From assembly GCF_051020975.1 (NCBI RefSeq), contig NC_135032.1:6572001-6636000 (forward strand): a stretch of 64,000 nt of DNA, in the 5' to 3' direction. The position numbers were made by a program, and so were the translations under genes. Within the stretch, counting starts at the first letter, position 1. Each line of letters starts with the position of its first letter. The notes beneath the pieces were generated by a model. That model searched no databases and was not told where the DNA came from. It saw only the letters and a program-made list of their open reading frames with translations. The DNA is from Osmia lignaria lignaria (taxonomy: Eukaryota > Arthropoda > Insecta > Hymenoptera > Megachilidae). Of the stretch, positions 10,186-23,022 are shown one piece after another.

Positions 10186-12432
10186 TTGCAGATATATCTC
10201 AAGGGAAGGGGCCTGACGGACATATTTCGAGATATTTCTTCTTCTTGTTGTTCTTCTTCTGCACAGCTAAGCTGGAAGTGGCATTTGCGGCTCGCACTAG
10301 TGCAGAGTTATCTCAAAGAAAGGGGCCACGGTGTTTCTGTATCTCTACTATGTTGGTGCGGCTTCGGAACTTTTAAATATCTCGATATATCTCGAAAACT
10401 ACGCTTCTGATCAAAAAATATCATAGAACATAAAAAGTAGGAAACTTAATTCTCTACAAAGAAGGTCTCTTAACATTTTGCAATAGCTCGCTTCGTTTCC
10501 GAGATATTTGCAGATTTATCTCAAGGGAAGGGGCCTGACGGACATATTTCGAGATATTTCTTCTTCTTGTTGTCCTTCTTCTGCACAGCTAAGCTGGAAG
10601 TGGCATCGGCAGCTCGCAATAGTGCAGAGTCATCTCAAAGAAAGGGGCCACGGTGTTTCTGTATCTCTATTATGTTGGTGCGGCTTCGGAACTTTTAAAT
10701 ATCTCGATATATCTCGAAAACTACGCTTCTGATCAAAAAATATCGTAGAACATAAATTGTAGGAAACATAATTGTCTACAAAAAACGTCTGTTAACATTT
10801 TGCCATAGCTCGCTTCGTTTCCGAGATATTTGCAGATTTATCTCAAGGGAAGGGGCCTGACGCACATATTTCGAGATATTTCGTCTTGTTGTTCTTCTTC
10901 TGCACAGCTAAGCTGGAAGTGGCATTTGCGGCTCGCACTAGTGCAGAGTTATCTCAAAGAAAGGGGCAACGGTGTTTCTGTATCTCTATTATGTTGGTGC
11001 GGCTTCTTAACTTTTAAATATCTCGATATATCTCGAAAACTACGCTTCTGATCAAAAAATATCATAGAACATACAAAGTAGGAAACTTAATTCTCTACAA
11101 AAAAGGTCTCTTAACATTTTGCCATAGCTCGCTTCGTTTCCGAGATATTTGCAGATATATCTCAAGGGAAGGGGCCTGACGGACATATTTCGAGATATTT
11201 CTTCTTGTTGTTCTTCTTCTGCACAGCTAAGCTGGAAGTGGTATTTGCGGCTCGCACTAGTGCAGAGTTATCTCAAAGAAAGGGGCCACGGTGTTTCTGT
11301 GTCTCTATTATGTTGGTGCGGCTTCGGAACTTTTAAATATCTCGATATATCTCGAAAACTACGCTTCAGATCAAAAAATATCATAGAACATAAAAAGTAG
11401 GAAACTTAATTCTCTACAAAAAAGGTCTCTTAACATTTTGCAATAGCTCGCTTCGTTTCCGAGATATTTGCAGATTTATCTCAAGGGAAGGGGCCTGACG
11501 GACATATTTCGAGATATTTCTTCTTCTTGTTGTTCTTCTTCTGCACAGCTAAGCTGGAAGTGGCATTTGCAGCTCGCAATAGTGCAGAGTTATCTCAAAG
11601 AAAGGGGCCACGGTGTTTCTGAATCTCTATTATGTTGGTGCGGCTTCGGAACTTTTAAATATCTCGATATATCTCGAAAACTACGCTTCTGATCAAAAAA
11701 TATCATATAACATAAAAAGTAGGAAACTTAATTCTCTACAAAAAAGGTCTCTTAACATTTTGCAATAGCTCGCTTCGTTTCCGAGATATTTGCAGATTTA
11801 TCTCAAGGGAAGGGGCCTGACGGACATATTTCGAGATATTTCTTCTTCTTGTTGTTCTTCTTCTGCACAGCTAAGCTGGAAGTGGCATTTGCAGCTCGCA
11901 ATAGTGCAGAGTTATCTCAAAGAAAGGGGCCACGGTGTTTCTGTATCTCTATTATGTTGGTGCGGCTTCGGAACTTTTAAATATCTTGATATATCTCGAG
12001 AACTACGCATCTGATCAAAAAATATCATAGAACATAAAAAGTAGGAAACTTAATTCTCTACAAAAAAGGTCTCTTAACATTTTGCCATAGCTCGCTTCGT
12101 TTCCGAGATATTTGCAGATTCAGCTCAAAGGAACGGGCCTGACGGACATATTTCGAGATATTTCTTCTTCTTGTTGTTCTTCTTCTGCACAGCTAAGCTG
12201 GAAGTGGCATCGGCAGCTCGCAATAGTGCAGAGTCATCTCACAGAAAGGGGCCACGGTGTTTCTGTATCTCTATTATGTTGGTGCGGCTTCGGAACTTTT
12301 AAATATCTCGATATATCTCGAAAACTACGCTTCTGATCAAAAAATATCATAGAACATAAATTGTAGGAAACATAATTCTCTACAAAAAACGTCTCTTAAC
12401 ATTTGCCATAGCTCGCTTCGTTTCCGAGATAT
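9864..12432. repeat. 8-mer HOR, copy 1 (a-h, 2,569 bp)
   Basis: Order and diagnostic sites: a (9864, chimeric); b (10186, TCTCTACTATG, CAAAGAAGG); c (10508, TTGTCCTTC, GGCATCGGCAG, ATCGTAGAAC, GTCTGTTAAC); d (10830, GACGCACATA, GGGGCAACGG, GCTTCTTAAC); e (11149, GTGGTATTTG, CTGTGTCTC, CTTCAGATC); f (11468, CTGAATC, ATCATATAAC); g (11790, TTGATATATCTCGAG type); h (12112, CAGATTCAGC, GGCATCGGCAG, CATCTCACAG). Monomers d and e lack one TTC trinucleotide and h lacks one T (AACATTTGCC), which makes 8 x 322 minus 7. Copy 1 d differs from later copies by TTCGTCTTG and TTATCTCAAGG. Confidence 0.9.
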
Positions 12433-15400
12433 TTGCAGATTCAGCTCAAAGGAACGGGCCTGACGGACATATTTCGAGATATTTCTTCTTCTTGTTGTTC
12501 TTCTTCTGCACAGCTAAGCTGGAAGTGGCATTTGCAGCTCGCAATAGTGCAGAGTCATCTCAAAGAAAGGGGCCACGGTGTTTCTGTATCTCTATTATGT
12601 TGGTGCGGCTTCGGAACTTTTAAATATCTTGATATATCTCGAGAACTACGCATCGGATCAAAAAATATCATAGAACATAAATTGTACGAAACATAATTCT
12701 CTACAAAAAAGGTCTCTTAACATTTTGCCATAGCTCGCTTCGTTTCCGAGATATTTGCAGATATATCTCAAGGGAAGGGGCCTGACGGACATATTTCGAG
12801 ATATTTCTTCTTCTTGTTGTTCTTCTTCTGCACAGCTAAGCTGGAAGTGGCATTTGCGGCTCGCACTAGTGCAGAGTTATCTCAAAGAAAGGGGCCACGG
12901 TGTTTCTGTATCTCTACTATGTTGGTGCGGCTTCGGAACTTTTAAATATCTCGATATATCTCGAAAACTACGCTTCTGATCAAAAAATATCATAGAACAT
13001 AAAAAGTAGGAAACTTAATTCTCTACAAAGAAGGTCTCTTAACATTTTGCAATAGCTCGCTTCGTTTCCGAGATATTTGCAGATTTATCTCAAGGGAAGG
13101 GGCCTGACGGACATATTTCGAGATATTTCTTCTTCTTGTTGTCCTTCTTCTGCACAGCTAAGCTGGAAGTGGCATCGGCAGCTCGCAATAGTGCAGAGTC
13201 ATCTCAAAGAAAGGGGCCACGGTGTTTCTGTATCTCTATTATGTTGGTGCGGCTTCGGAACTTTTAAATATCTCGATATATCTCGAAAACTACGCTTCTG
13301 ATCAAAAAATATCGTAGAACATAAATTGTAGGAAACATAATTGTCTACAAAAAACGTCTGTTAACATTTTGCCATAGCTCGCTTCGTTTCCGAGATATTT
13401 GCAGATTTATATCAAGGGAAGGGGCCTGACGCACATATTTCGAGATATTTCTTCTTGTTGTTCTTCTTCTGCACAGCTAAGCTGGAAGTGGCATTTGCGG
13501 CTCGCACTAGTGCAGAGTTATCTCAAAGAAAGGGGCAACGGTGTTTCTGTATCTCTATTATGTTGGTGCGGCTTCTTAACTTTTAAATATCTCGATATAT
13601 CTCGAAAACTACGCTTCTGATCAAAAAATATCATAGAACATACAAAGTAGGAAACTTAATTCTCTACAAAAAAGGTCTCTTAACATTTTGCCATAGCTCG
13701 CTTCGTTTCCGAGATATTTGCAGATATATCTCAAGGGAAGGGGCCTGACGGACATATTTCGAGATATTTCTTCTTGTTGTTCTTCTTCTGCACAGCTAAG
13801 CTGGAAGTGGTATTTGCGGCTCGCACTAGTGCAGAGTTATCTCAAAGAAAGGGGCCACGGTGTTTCTGTGTCTCTATTATGTTGGTGCGGCTTCGGAACT
13901 TTTAAATATCTCGATATATCTCGAAAACTACGCTTCAGATCAAAAAATATCATAGAACATAAAAAGTAGGAAACTTAATTCTCTACAAAAAAGGTCTCTT
14001 AACATTTTGCAATAGCTCGCTTCGTTTCCGAGATATTTGCAGATTTATCTCAAGGGAAGGGGCCTGACGGACATATTTCGAGATATTTCTTCTTCTTGTT
14101 GTTCTTCTTCTGCACAGCTAAGCTGGAAGTGGCATTTGCAGCTCGCAATAGTGCAGAGTTATCTCAAAGAAAGGGGCCACGGTGTTTCTGTATCTCTATT
14201 ATGTTGGTGCGGCTTCGGAACTTTTAAATATCTCGATATATCTCGAAAACTACGCTTCTGATCAAAAAATATCGTAGAACATAAATTGTAGGAAACATAA
14301 TTGTCTACAAAAAACGTCTGTTAACATTTTGCCATAGCTCGCTTCGTTTCCGAGATATTTGCAGATTTATATCAAGGGAAGGGGCCTGACGCACATATTT
14401 CGAGATATTTCTTCTTGTTGTTCTTCTTCTGCACAGCTAAGCTGGAAGTGGCATTTGCGGCTCGCACTAGTGCAGAGTTATCTCAAAGAAAGGGGCAACG
14501 GTGTTTCTGTATCTCTATTATGTTGGTGCGGCTTCTTAACTTTTAAATATCTCGATATATCTCGAAAACTACGCTTCTGATCAAAAAATATCATAGAACA
14601 TACAAAGTAGGAAACTTAATTCTCTACAAAAAAGGTCTCTTAACATTTTGCCATAGCTCGCTTCGTTTCCGAGATATTTGCAGATATATCTCAAGGGAAG
14701 GGGCCTGACGGACATATTTCGAGATATTTCTTCTTGTTGTTCTTCTTCTGCACAGCTAAGCTGGAAGTGGTATTTGCGGCTCGCACTAGTGCAGAGTTAT
14801 CTCAAAGAAAGGGGCCACGGTGTTTCTGTGTCTCTATTATGTTGGTGCGGCTTCGGAACTTTTAAATATCTCGATATATCTCGAAAACTACGCTTCAGAT
14901 CAAAAAATATCATAGAACATAAAAAGTAGGAAACTTAATTCTCTACAAAAAAGGTCTCTTAACATTTTGCAATAGCTCGCTTCGTTTCCGAGATATTTGC
15001 AGATTTATCTCAAGGGAAGGGGCCTGACGGACATATTTCGAGATATTTCTTCTTCTTGTTGTTCTTCTTCTGCACAGCTAAGCTGGAAGTGGCATTTGCA
15101 GCTCGCAATAGTGCAGAGTTATCTCAAAGAAAGGGGCCACGGTGTTTCTGAATCTCTATTATGTTGGTGCGGCTTCGGAACTTTTAAATATCTCGATATA
15201 TCTCGAAAACTACGCTTCTGATCAAAAAATATCATATAACATAAAAAGTAGGAAACTTAATTCTCTACAAAAAAGGTCTCTTAACATTTTGCAATAGCTC
15301 GCTTCGTTTCCGAGATATTTGCAGATTTATCTCAAGGGAAGGGGCCTGACGGACATATTTCGAGATATTTCTTCTTCTTGTTGTTCTTCTTCTGCACAGC

Positions 15401-15961
15401 TAAGCTGGAAGTGGCATTTGCAGCTCGCAATAGTGCAGAGTTATCTCAAAGAAAGGGGCCACGGTGTTTCTGTATCTCTATTATGTTGGTGCGGCTTCGG
15501 AACTTTTAAATATCTTGATATATCTCGAGAACTACGCATCTGATCAAAAAATATCATAGAACATAAAAAGTAGGAAACTTAATTCCCTACAAAAAAGGTC
15601 TCTTAACATTTTGCCATAGCTCGCTTCGTTTCCGAGATATTTGCAGATTCAGCTCAAAGGAACGGGCCTGACGGACATATTTCGAGATATTTCTTCTTCT
15701 TGTTGTTCTTCTTCTGCACAGCTAAGCTGGAAGTGGCATCGGCAGCTCGCAATAGTGCAGAGTCATCTCACAGAAAGGGGCCACGGTGTTTCTGTATCTC
15801 TATTATGTTGGTGCGGCTTCGGAACTTTTAAATATCTCGATATATCTCGAAAACTACGCTTCTGATCAAAAAATATCATAGAACATAAATTGTAGGAAAC
15901 ATAATTCTCTACAAAAAACGTCTCTTAACATTTGCCATAGCTCGCTTCGTTTCCGAGATAT
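12433..15961. repeat. 8-mer HOR, copy 2, expanded to 11 monomers (3,529 bp)
   Basis: Order: a 12433, b 12755, c 13077, d 13399, e 13718, then an inserted set (14037 f/c chimera, 14359 d, 14678 e), then f 14997, g 15319, h 15641. The inserted 960 bp begins with a fused monomer and then repeats d and e with all their private sites (GACGCACATA, GGGGCAACGG, CTTCAGATC). This is what exchange between an f and a c monomer in misaligned copies would produce. Confidence 0.88.
14037..14358. repeat. Chimeric monomer f/c inside 8-mer copy 2
   Basis: The front is f-like: it lacks the c-specific TTGTCCTTC and GGCATCGGCAG and has GAGTTATCTC. The back is c-like: CTGTATC, then ATCGTAGAAC, AATTGTCTAC and GTCTGTTAAC. 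The switch lies between 14160 and 14191, a window of about 30 bp. The next monomer is d, as after a normal c. Confidence 0.8.
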
Positions 15962-18852
15962 TTGCAGATTCAGCTCAAAGGAACGGGCCTGACGGACATA
16001 TTTCGAGATATTTCTTCTTCTTGTTGTTCTTCTTCTGCACAGCTAAGCTGGAAGTGGCATTTGCAGCTCGCAATAGTGCAGAGTCATCTCAAAGAAAGGG
16101 GCCACGGTGTTTCTGTATCTCTCTTATGTTGGTGCGGCTTCGGAACTTTTAAATATCTTGATATATCTCGAGAACTACGCATCGGATCAAAAAATATCAT
16201 AGAACATAAATTGTACGAAACATAATTCTCTACAAAAAAGGTCTCTTAACATTTTGCCATAGCTCGCTTCGTTTCCGAGATATTTGCAGATATATCTCAA
16301 GGGAAGGGGCCTGACGGACATATTTCGAGATATTTCTTCTTCTTGTTGTTCTTCTTCTGCACAGCTAAGCTGGAAGTGGCATTTGCGGCTCGCACTAGTG
16401 CAGAGTTATCTCAAAGAAAGGGGCCACGGTGTTTCTGTATCTCTACTATGTTGGTGCGGCTTCGGAACTTTTAAATATCTCGATATATCTCGAAAACTAC
16501 GCTTCTGATCAAAAAATATCATAGAACATAAAAAGTAGGAAACTTAATTCTCTACAAAGAAGGTCTCTTAACATTTTGCAATAGCTCGCTTCGTTTCCGA
16601 GATATTTGCAGATTTATCTCAAGGGAAGGGGCCTGACGGACATATTTCGAGATATTTCTTCTTCTTGTTGTCCTTCTTCTGCACAGCTAAGCTGGAAGTG
16701 GCATCGGCAGCTCGCAATAGTGCAGAGTCATCTCAAAGAAAGGGGCCACGGTGTTTCTGTATCTCTATTATGTTGGTGCGGCTTCGGAACTTTTAAATAT
16801 CTCGATATATCTCGAAAACTACGCTTCTGATCAAAAAATATCGTAGAACATAAATTGTAGGAAACATAATTGTCTACAAAAAACGTCTGTTAACATTTTG
16901 CCATAGCTCGCTTCGTTTCCGAGATATTTGCAGATTTATATCAAGGGAAGGGGCCTGACGCACATATTTCGAGATATTTCTTCTTGTTGTTCTTCTTCTG
17001 CACAGCTAAGCTGGAAGTGGCATTTGCGGCTCGCACTAGTGCAGAGTTATCTCAAAGAAAGGGGCAACGGTGTTTCTGTATCTCTATTATGTTGGTGCGG
17101 CTTCTTAACTTTTAAATATCTCGATATATCTCGAAAACTACGCTTCTGATCAAAAAATATCATAGAACATACAAAGTAGGAAACTTAATTCTCTACAAAA
17201 AAGGTCTCTTAACATTTTGCCATAGCTCGCTTCGTTTCCGAGATATTTGCAGATATATCTCAAGGGAAGGGGCCTGACGGACATATTTCGAGATATTTCT
17301 TCTTGTTGTTCTTCTTCTGCACAGCTAAGCTGGAAGTGGTATTTGCGGCTCGCACTAGTGCAGAGTTATCTCAAAGAAAGGGGCCACGGTGTTTCTGTGT
17401 CTCTATTATGTTGGTGCGGCTTCGGAACTTTTAAATATCTCGATATATCTCGAAAACTACGCTTCAGATCAAAAAATATCATAGAACATAAAAAGTAGGA
17501 AACTTAATTCTCTACAAAAAAGGTCTCTTAACATTTTGCAATAGCTCGCTTCGTTTCCGAGATATTTGCAGATTTATCTCAAGGGAAGGGGCCTGACGGA
17601 CATATTTCGAGATATTTCTTCTTCTTGTTGTTCTTCTTCTGCACAGCTAAGCTGGAAGTGGCATTTGCAGCTCGCAATAGTGCAGAGTTATCTCAAAGAA
17701 AGGGGCCACGGTGTTTCTGAATCTCTATTATGTTGGTGCGGCTTCGGAACTTTTAAATATCTCGATATATCTCGAAAACTACGCTTCTGATCAAAAAATA
17801 TCATATAACATAAAAAGTAGGAAACTTAATTCTCTACAAAAAAGGTCTCTTAACATTTTGCAATAGCTCGCTTCGTTTCCGAGATATTTGCAGATTTATC
17901 TCAAGGGAAGGGGCCTGACGGACATATTTCGAGATATTTCTTCTTCTTGTTGTTCTTCTTCTGCACAGCTAAGCTGGAAGTGGCATTTGCAGCTCGCAAT
18001 AGTGCAGAGTTATCTCAAAGAAAGGGGCCACGGTGTTTCTGAATCTCTATTATGTTGGTGCGGCTTCGGAACTTTTAAATATCTCGATATATCTCGAAAA
18101 CTACGCTTCTGATCAAAAAATATCATATAACATAAAAAGTAGGAAACTTAATTCTCTACAAAAAAGGTCTCTTAACATTTTGCAATAGCTCGCTTCGTTT
18201 CCGAGATATTTGCAGATTTATCTCAAGGGAAGGGGCCTGACGGACATATTTCGAGATATTTCTTCTTCTTGTTGTTCTTCTTCTGCACAGCTAAGCTGGA
18301 AGTGGCATTTGCAGCTCGCAATAGTGCAGAGTTATCTCAAAGAAAGGGGCCACGGTGTTTCTGTATCTCTATTATGTTGGTGCGGCTTCGGAACTTTTAA
18401 ATATCTTGATATATCTCGAGAACTACGCATCTGATCAAAAAATATCATAGAACATAAAAAGTAGGAAACTTAATTCTCTACAAAAAAGGTCTCTTAACAT
18501 TTTGCCATAGCTCGCTTCGTTTCCGAGATATTTGCAGATTCAGCTCAAAGGAACGGGCCTGACGGACATATTTCGAGATATTTCTTCTTCTTGTTGTTCT
18601 TCTTCTGCACAGCTAAGCTGGAAGTGGCATCGGCAGCTCGCAATAGTGCAGAGTCATCTCATAGAAAGGGGCCACGGTGTTTCTGTATCTCTATTATGTT
18701 GGTGCGGCTTCGGAACTTTTAAATATCTCGATATATCTCGAAAACTACGCTTCTGATCAAAAAATATCATAGAACATAAATTGTAGGAAACATAATTCTC
18801 TACAAAAAACGTCTCTTAACATTTGCCATAGCTCGCTTCGTTTCCGAGATAT
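15962..18852. repeat. 8-mer HOR, copy 3, expanded to 9 monomers (2,891 bp)
   Basis: Order: a 15962, b 16284, c 16606, d 16928, e 17247, f 17566, f 17888, g 18210, h 18532. The only change in order from the basic 8-mer is a duplicated f; both f copies share CTGAATC and ATCATATAAC. Private changes include TCTCTCTTATG in a (about 16121) and CATCTCATAG in h (CATCTCACAG in the other copies). After h the array leaves the 8-mer and enters the central subfamily. Confidence 0.88.
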
Positions 18853-21800
18853 TTGCAGATTCAGCTCAAAGGAACGGGCCTGACGGACATATTTCGAGAT
18901 ATTTCATCTTCTTGTTGTTCTTCTTCTGCACAGCTAAGCTGGAAGTGGCATTTGCAGCTCGCAATAGTGCAGAGTTATCTCAAAGAAAGGGGCCACGGTG
19001 TTTCTGTATCTCTATTATGTTGGTGCGGCTTCGGAACTTTTAAATATCTTGATATATCTCGAGAACTACGCATCTGATCAAAAAATATCATAAAACATAA
19101 ATAGTAGGAAACTTCATTCTCTACAAAAAAGGTCTCTCAACATTTTGCCATAGCTCGCTTCGTTTCCGAGATATTTGCACATTTATCTCAAGGGAAGGGG
19201 CCTAACGGACATATTTCGAGATATTTCATCTTCTTGTTGTTCTTCTTCTGCACAGCTAAGCTGGAAGTGGCATTTGCGGCTCGCACTAGTGCAGAGTTAT
19301 CTCAAAGAAAGGGGCCACGGTGTTTCTGTATCTCTATTATGTTGGTGCAGCTTCGGAACTTTTAAATATCTTGATATATCTCGAGAACTACGCATCTGAT
19401 CAAAAAATATCATAGAACGTAAAAAGTAGGAAACTTAATTCTCTACAAAAAAGGTCTCTTAACATTTAGCCATAGCTCGCTTCGTTTCCGAGATATTTGC
19501 ACATTTATCTCAAGGGAAGGGGCCTGACGGACATATTTCGAGATATTTCTTCTTCTTGTTGTTCTTCTTCTGCACAGCTAAGCTGGAAGTGGCATTTGCA
19601 GCTCGCAATAGTGCAGAGTTATCTCACAGAAGGGGGCCACGGTGTTTCTGTATCTCTATTATGTTGGTGCGGCTTCGGAACTTTTAAATATCTTGATATA
19701 TCTCGAGAACTACGCATCTGATCAAAAAATATCATAGAACATAAAAAGTAGGAAACTTAATTCTCTACAAAAAAGGTCTCTTAACATTTTGCCATAGCTC
19801 GCTTCGTTTCCGAGATATTTGCAGATTTATCTCAAGGGAAGGGGCCTGACGGACATATTTCGAGATATTTCTTCTTCTTGTTGTTCTTCTTCTGCACAGC
19901 TAAGCTGGAAGTGGCATTTGCAGCTCGCAATAGTGCAGAGTTATCTCACAGAAGGGGGCCACGGTGTTTCTGTATCTCTATTATGTTGGTGCGGCTTCGG
20001 AACTTTTAAATATCTTGATATATCTCGAGAACTACGCATCTGATCAAAAAATATCATAGAGCATAAAAAGTAGGAAACTTAATTCTCTACACAAAAGGCC
20101 TCTTAACATTTTGCCATAGCTCGCTTCATTTCCGAGATATTTGCAGATTTATCTCAAGGGAAGGGCCCTAACGGACATATTTCGAGATATTTCTTCTTCT
20201 TGTTGTTCTTCTTCTGCACAGCGAAGCTGGAAGTGGCATTTGCAGCTCGCAATAGTGCAGAGTTATCTCAAAGAAAGGGGCCACGGTGTTTCTGTATCTC
20301 TATTATGTTGGTGCGGCTTCGGAACTTTTAAATATCTTGATATATCTCGAGAACTACGCATCTGATCAAAAAATATCATAAAACATAAATAGTAGGAAAC
20401 TTCATTCTCTACAAAAAAGGTCTCTCAACATTTTGCCATAGCTCGCTTCGTTTCCGAGATATTTGCAGATTTATCTCAAGGGAAGGGGCCTAACGGACAT
20501 ATTTCGAGATATTTCATCTTCTTGTTGTTCTTCTTCTGCACAGCTAAGCTGGAAGTGGCATTTGCGGCTCGCACTAGTGCAGAGTTATCTCAAAGAAAGG
20601 GGCCACGGTGTTTCTGTATCTCTATTATGTTGGTGCAGCTTCGGAACTTTTAAATATCTTGATATATCTCGAGAACTACGCATCTGATCAAAAAATATCA
20701 TGGAACATAAAAAGTAGAAAACTTAATTCTCTACAAAAAAGGTCTTTTAACATTTTGCCATAGCTCGCTTCGTTTCCGAGATATTTGCAGATTTATCTCA
20801 AGGGAAGGGGCCTGACGGACATATTTCGAGATATTTCTTCTTCTTGTTGTTCTTCTTCTGCACAGCTAAGCTGGAAGTGGCATTTACAGTTCGCAATAGT
20901 GCAGAGTTATCTCAAAGAAAGGGGCCACGGTGTTTCTGTATCTCTATTATGTTGATGCAGCTTCGGAACTTTTAAATATCTTGATATATCTCGAGAACTA
21001 CGCATCTGATCAAAAAATATCATAGAACATAAAAAGTAGGAAACTTAATTCTCTACACAAAAGGTCTCTTAACATTTTGCCATAGCTCGCTTCATTTCCG
21101 AGATATTTGCAGATTTATCTCAAGGGAAGGGCCCTAACGGACATATTTCGAGATATTTCTTCTTCTTGTTGTTCTTCTTCTGCACAGCGAAGCTGGAAGT
21201 GGCATTTGCAGCTCGCAATAGTGCAGAGTTATATCAAAGAAAGGGGCCACTGTGTTTCTGTATCTCTATTATGTTGGTGCGGCTTCGGAACTTTTAAATA
21301 TCTTGATATATCTCGAGAACTACGCATCTGATCAAAAAATATCATAAAACATAAATAGTAGGAAACTTCATTCTCTACAAAAAAGGTCTCTCAACATTTT
21401 GCCATAGCTCGCTTCGTTTCCGAGATATTTGCAGATTTATCTCAAGGGAAGGGGCCTGACGGACATATTTCGAGATATTTCTTCTTCTGCACAGCTAAGC
21501 TGGAAGTGGAATTTGCGGCTCGCACTAGTGCAGAGTTGTCTCAAAGAAAGGGGCCACGGTGTTTCTGTATCTCTATTATGTTGGTGCGGCTTCGGAACTT
21601 TTAAATATCTCGATATATCTCGAAAACTACGCTTCTGATCAAAAAATATCATAGAACATAAATTGTAGGAAACATAATTCTCTACAAAAAAGGTCCCTTA
21701 ACATTTTGCCATAGCTCACTTCGTTTCCGAGATATTTGCAGATTCAGCTCAAAGGAACGGGCCTGTCGGACATATTTCGAGATATTTCTTCTTCTTGTTG

Positions 21801-23022
21801 TTCTTCCTCTGCACAGCTAAGCTGGAAGTGGCATTTGCAGCTCGCAATAGTGCAGAGTTATCTCAAAGAAAGGGGCCACGGTGTTTCTGTATCTCTATTA
21901 TGTTGGTGCGGCTTCGGAACTTTTAAATATCTCGATATATCTCGAAAACTACGCTTCTGATCAAAAAATATCATAGAACATAAAAAGTAGGAAACTTAAT
22001 TCTCTAAAAAAAGGTCTCTTAACATTTTGCCATAGCTCGCTTCATTTCCGAGATATTTGCAGATTTATCTCAAGGGAAGGGCCCTAACGGACATATTTCG
22101 AGATATTTCTTCTTCTTGTTGTTCTTCTTCTGCACAGCGAAGCTGGAAGTGGCATTTGCAGCTTGCAATAGTGCAGAGTTATCTCAAAGAAAGGGGCCAC
22201 GGTGTTTCTGTATCTCTATTATGTTGGTGCGGCTTCGGAACTTTTAAATATCTTGATATATCTCGAGAACTACGCATCTGATCAAAAAATATCATAAAAC
22301 ATAAATAGTAGGAAACTTCATTCTCTACAAAAAAGGTCTCTCAACATTTTGCCATAGCTCGCTTCGTTTCCGAGATATTTGCACATTTATCTCAAGGGAA
22401 GGGGCCTAACGGACATATTTCGAGATATTTCATCTTCTTGTTGTTCTTCTTCTGCACAGCTAAGCTGGAAGTGGCATTTGCAGCTCGCAATAGTGCAGAG
22501 TTATCTCACAGAAGGGGGCCACGGTGTTTCTGTATCTCTATTATGTTGGTGCGGCTTCGGAACTTTTAAATATCTTGATATATCTCGAGAACTGCGCATC
22601 TGATCAAAAAATATCATAGAACATAAAAAGTAGGAAACTTAATTGTCTACACAAAAGGTCTCTTAACATTTTGCCATAGCTCGCTTCATTTCCGAGATAT
22701 TTGCAGATTTATCTCAAGGGAAGGGCCCTAACGGACATATTTCGAGATATTTCTTCTTCTTGTTGTTCTTCTTCTGCACAGCGAAGCTGGAAGTGGCATT
22801 TGCAGCTCGCAATAGTGCAGAGTTATCTCAAAGAAAGGGGCCACGGTGTTTCTGTATCTCTATTATGTTGGTGCGGCTTCGGAACTTTTAAATATCTTGA
22901 TATATCTCGAGAACTACGCATCTGATCAAAAAATATCATAAAACATAAATAGTAGGAAACTTCATTCTCTACAAAAAAGGTCTCTCAACATTTTGCCATA
23001 GCTCGCTTCGTTTCCGAGATAT
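18853..23022. repeat. Irregular segment at start of central domain, 13 monomers
   Basis: Monomers start at 18853, 19175, 19497, 19819, 20141, 20463, 20785, 21107, 21429, 21736, 22057, 22379 and 22701. From here the TTGATATATCTCGAG / ACGCATCTG haplotype dominates; only 21429 and 21736 carry the alternative CTCGAAAAC haplotype. Components of the coming HOR are already present but unordered: GGGCCCTAACGG monomers (20141, 21107, 22057, 22701), TTTGCACATTT monomers (19175, 19497, 22379) and CATCTCACAGAAGGGGG monomers (19497, 19819, 22379). Monomer 20785 has an in-frame TGA at 20953. Monomer 21736 has a 1-bp deletion (TCTCTAAAAAAAGG). Confidence 0.85.
21429..21735. repeat. 307-bp monomer with 15-bp deletion in the pyrimidine tract
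   Basis: The tract reads GATATTTCTTCTTCTGCAC, having lost the middle TTG-containing part between two TTC runs. It is the only deletion longer than 3 bp in the window. The monomer also has private GTGGAATTTG and GAGTTGTCTC changes and belongs to the CTCGAAAAC haplotype, otherwise nearly absent from the central domain. With 21736 it looks like a small relic or transplanted island of the other subfamily. Confidence 0.85.

Noticed and set aside
3755..21652. Occasional minus-strand open frames of about 61-76 codons
   Set aside because: They appear only in monomers where a variant removes a stop and are the reverse shadow of the same repeat. No conserved start or product is evident.
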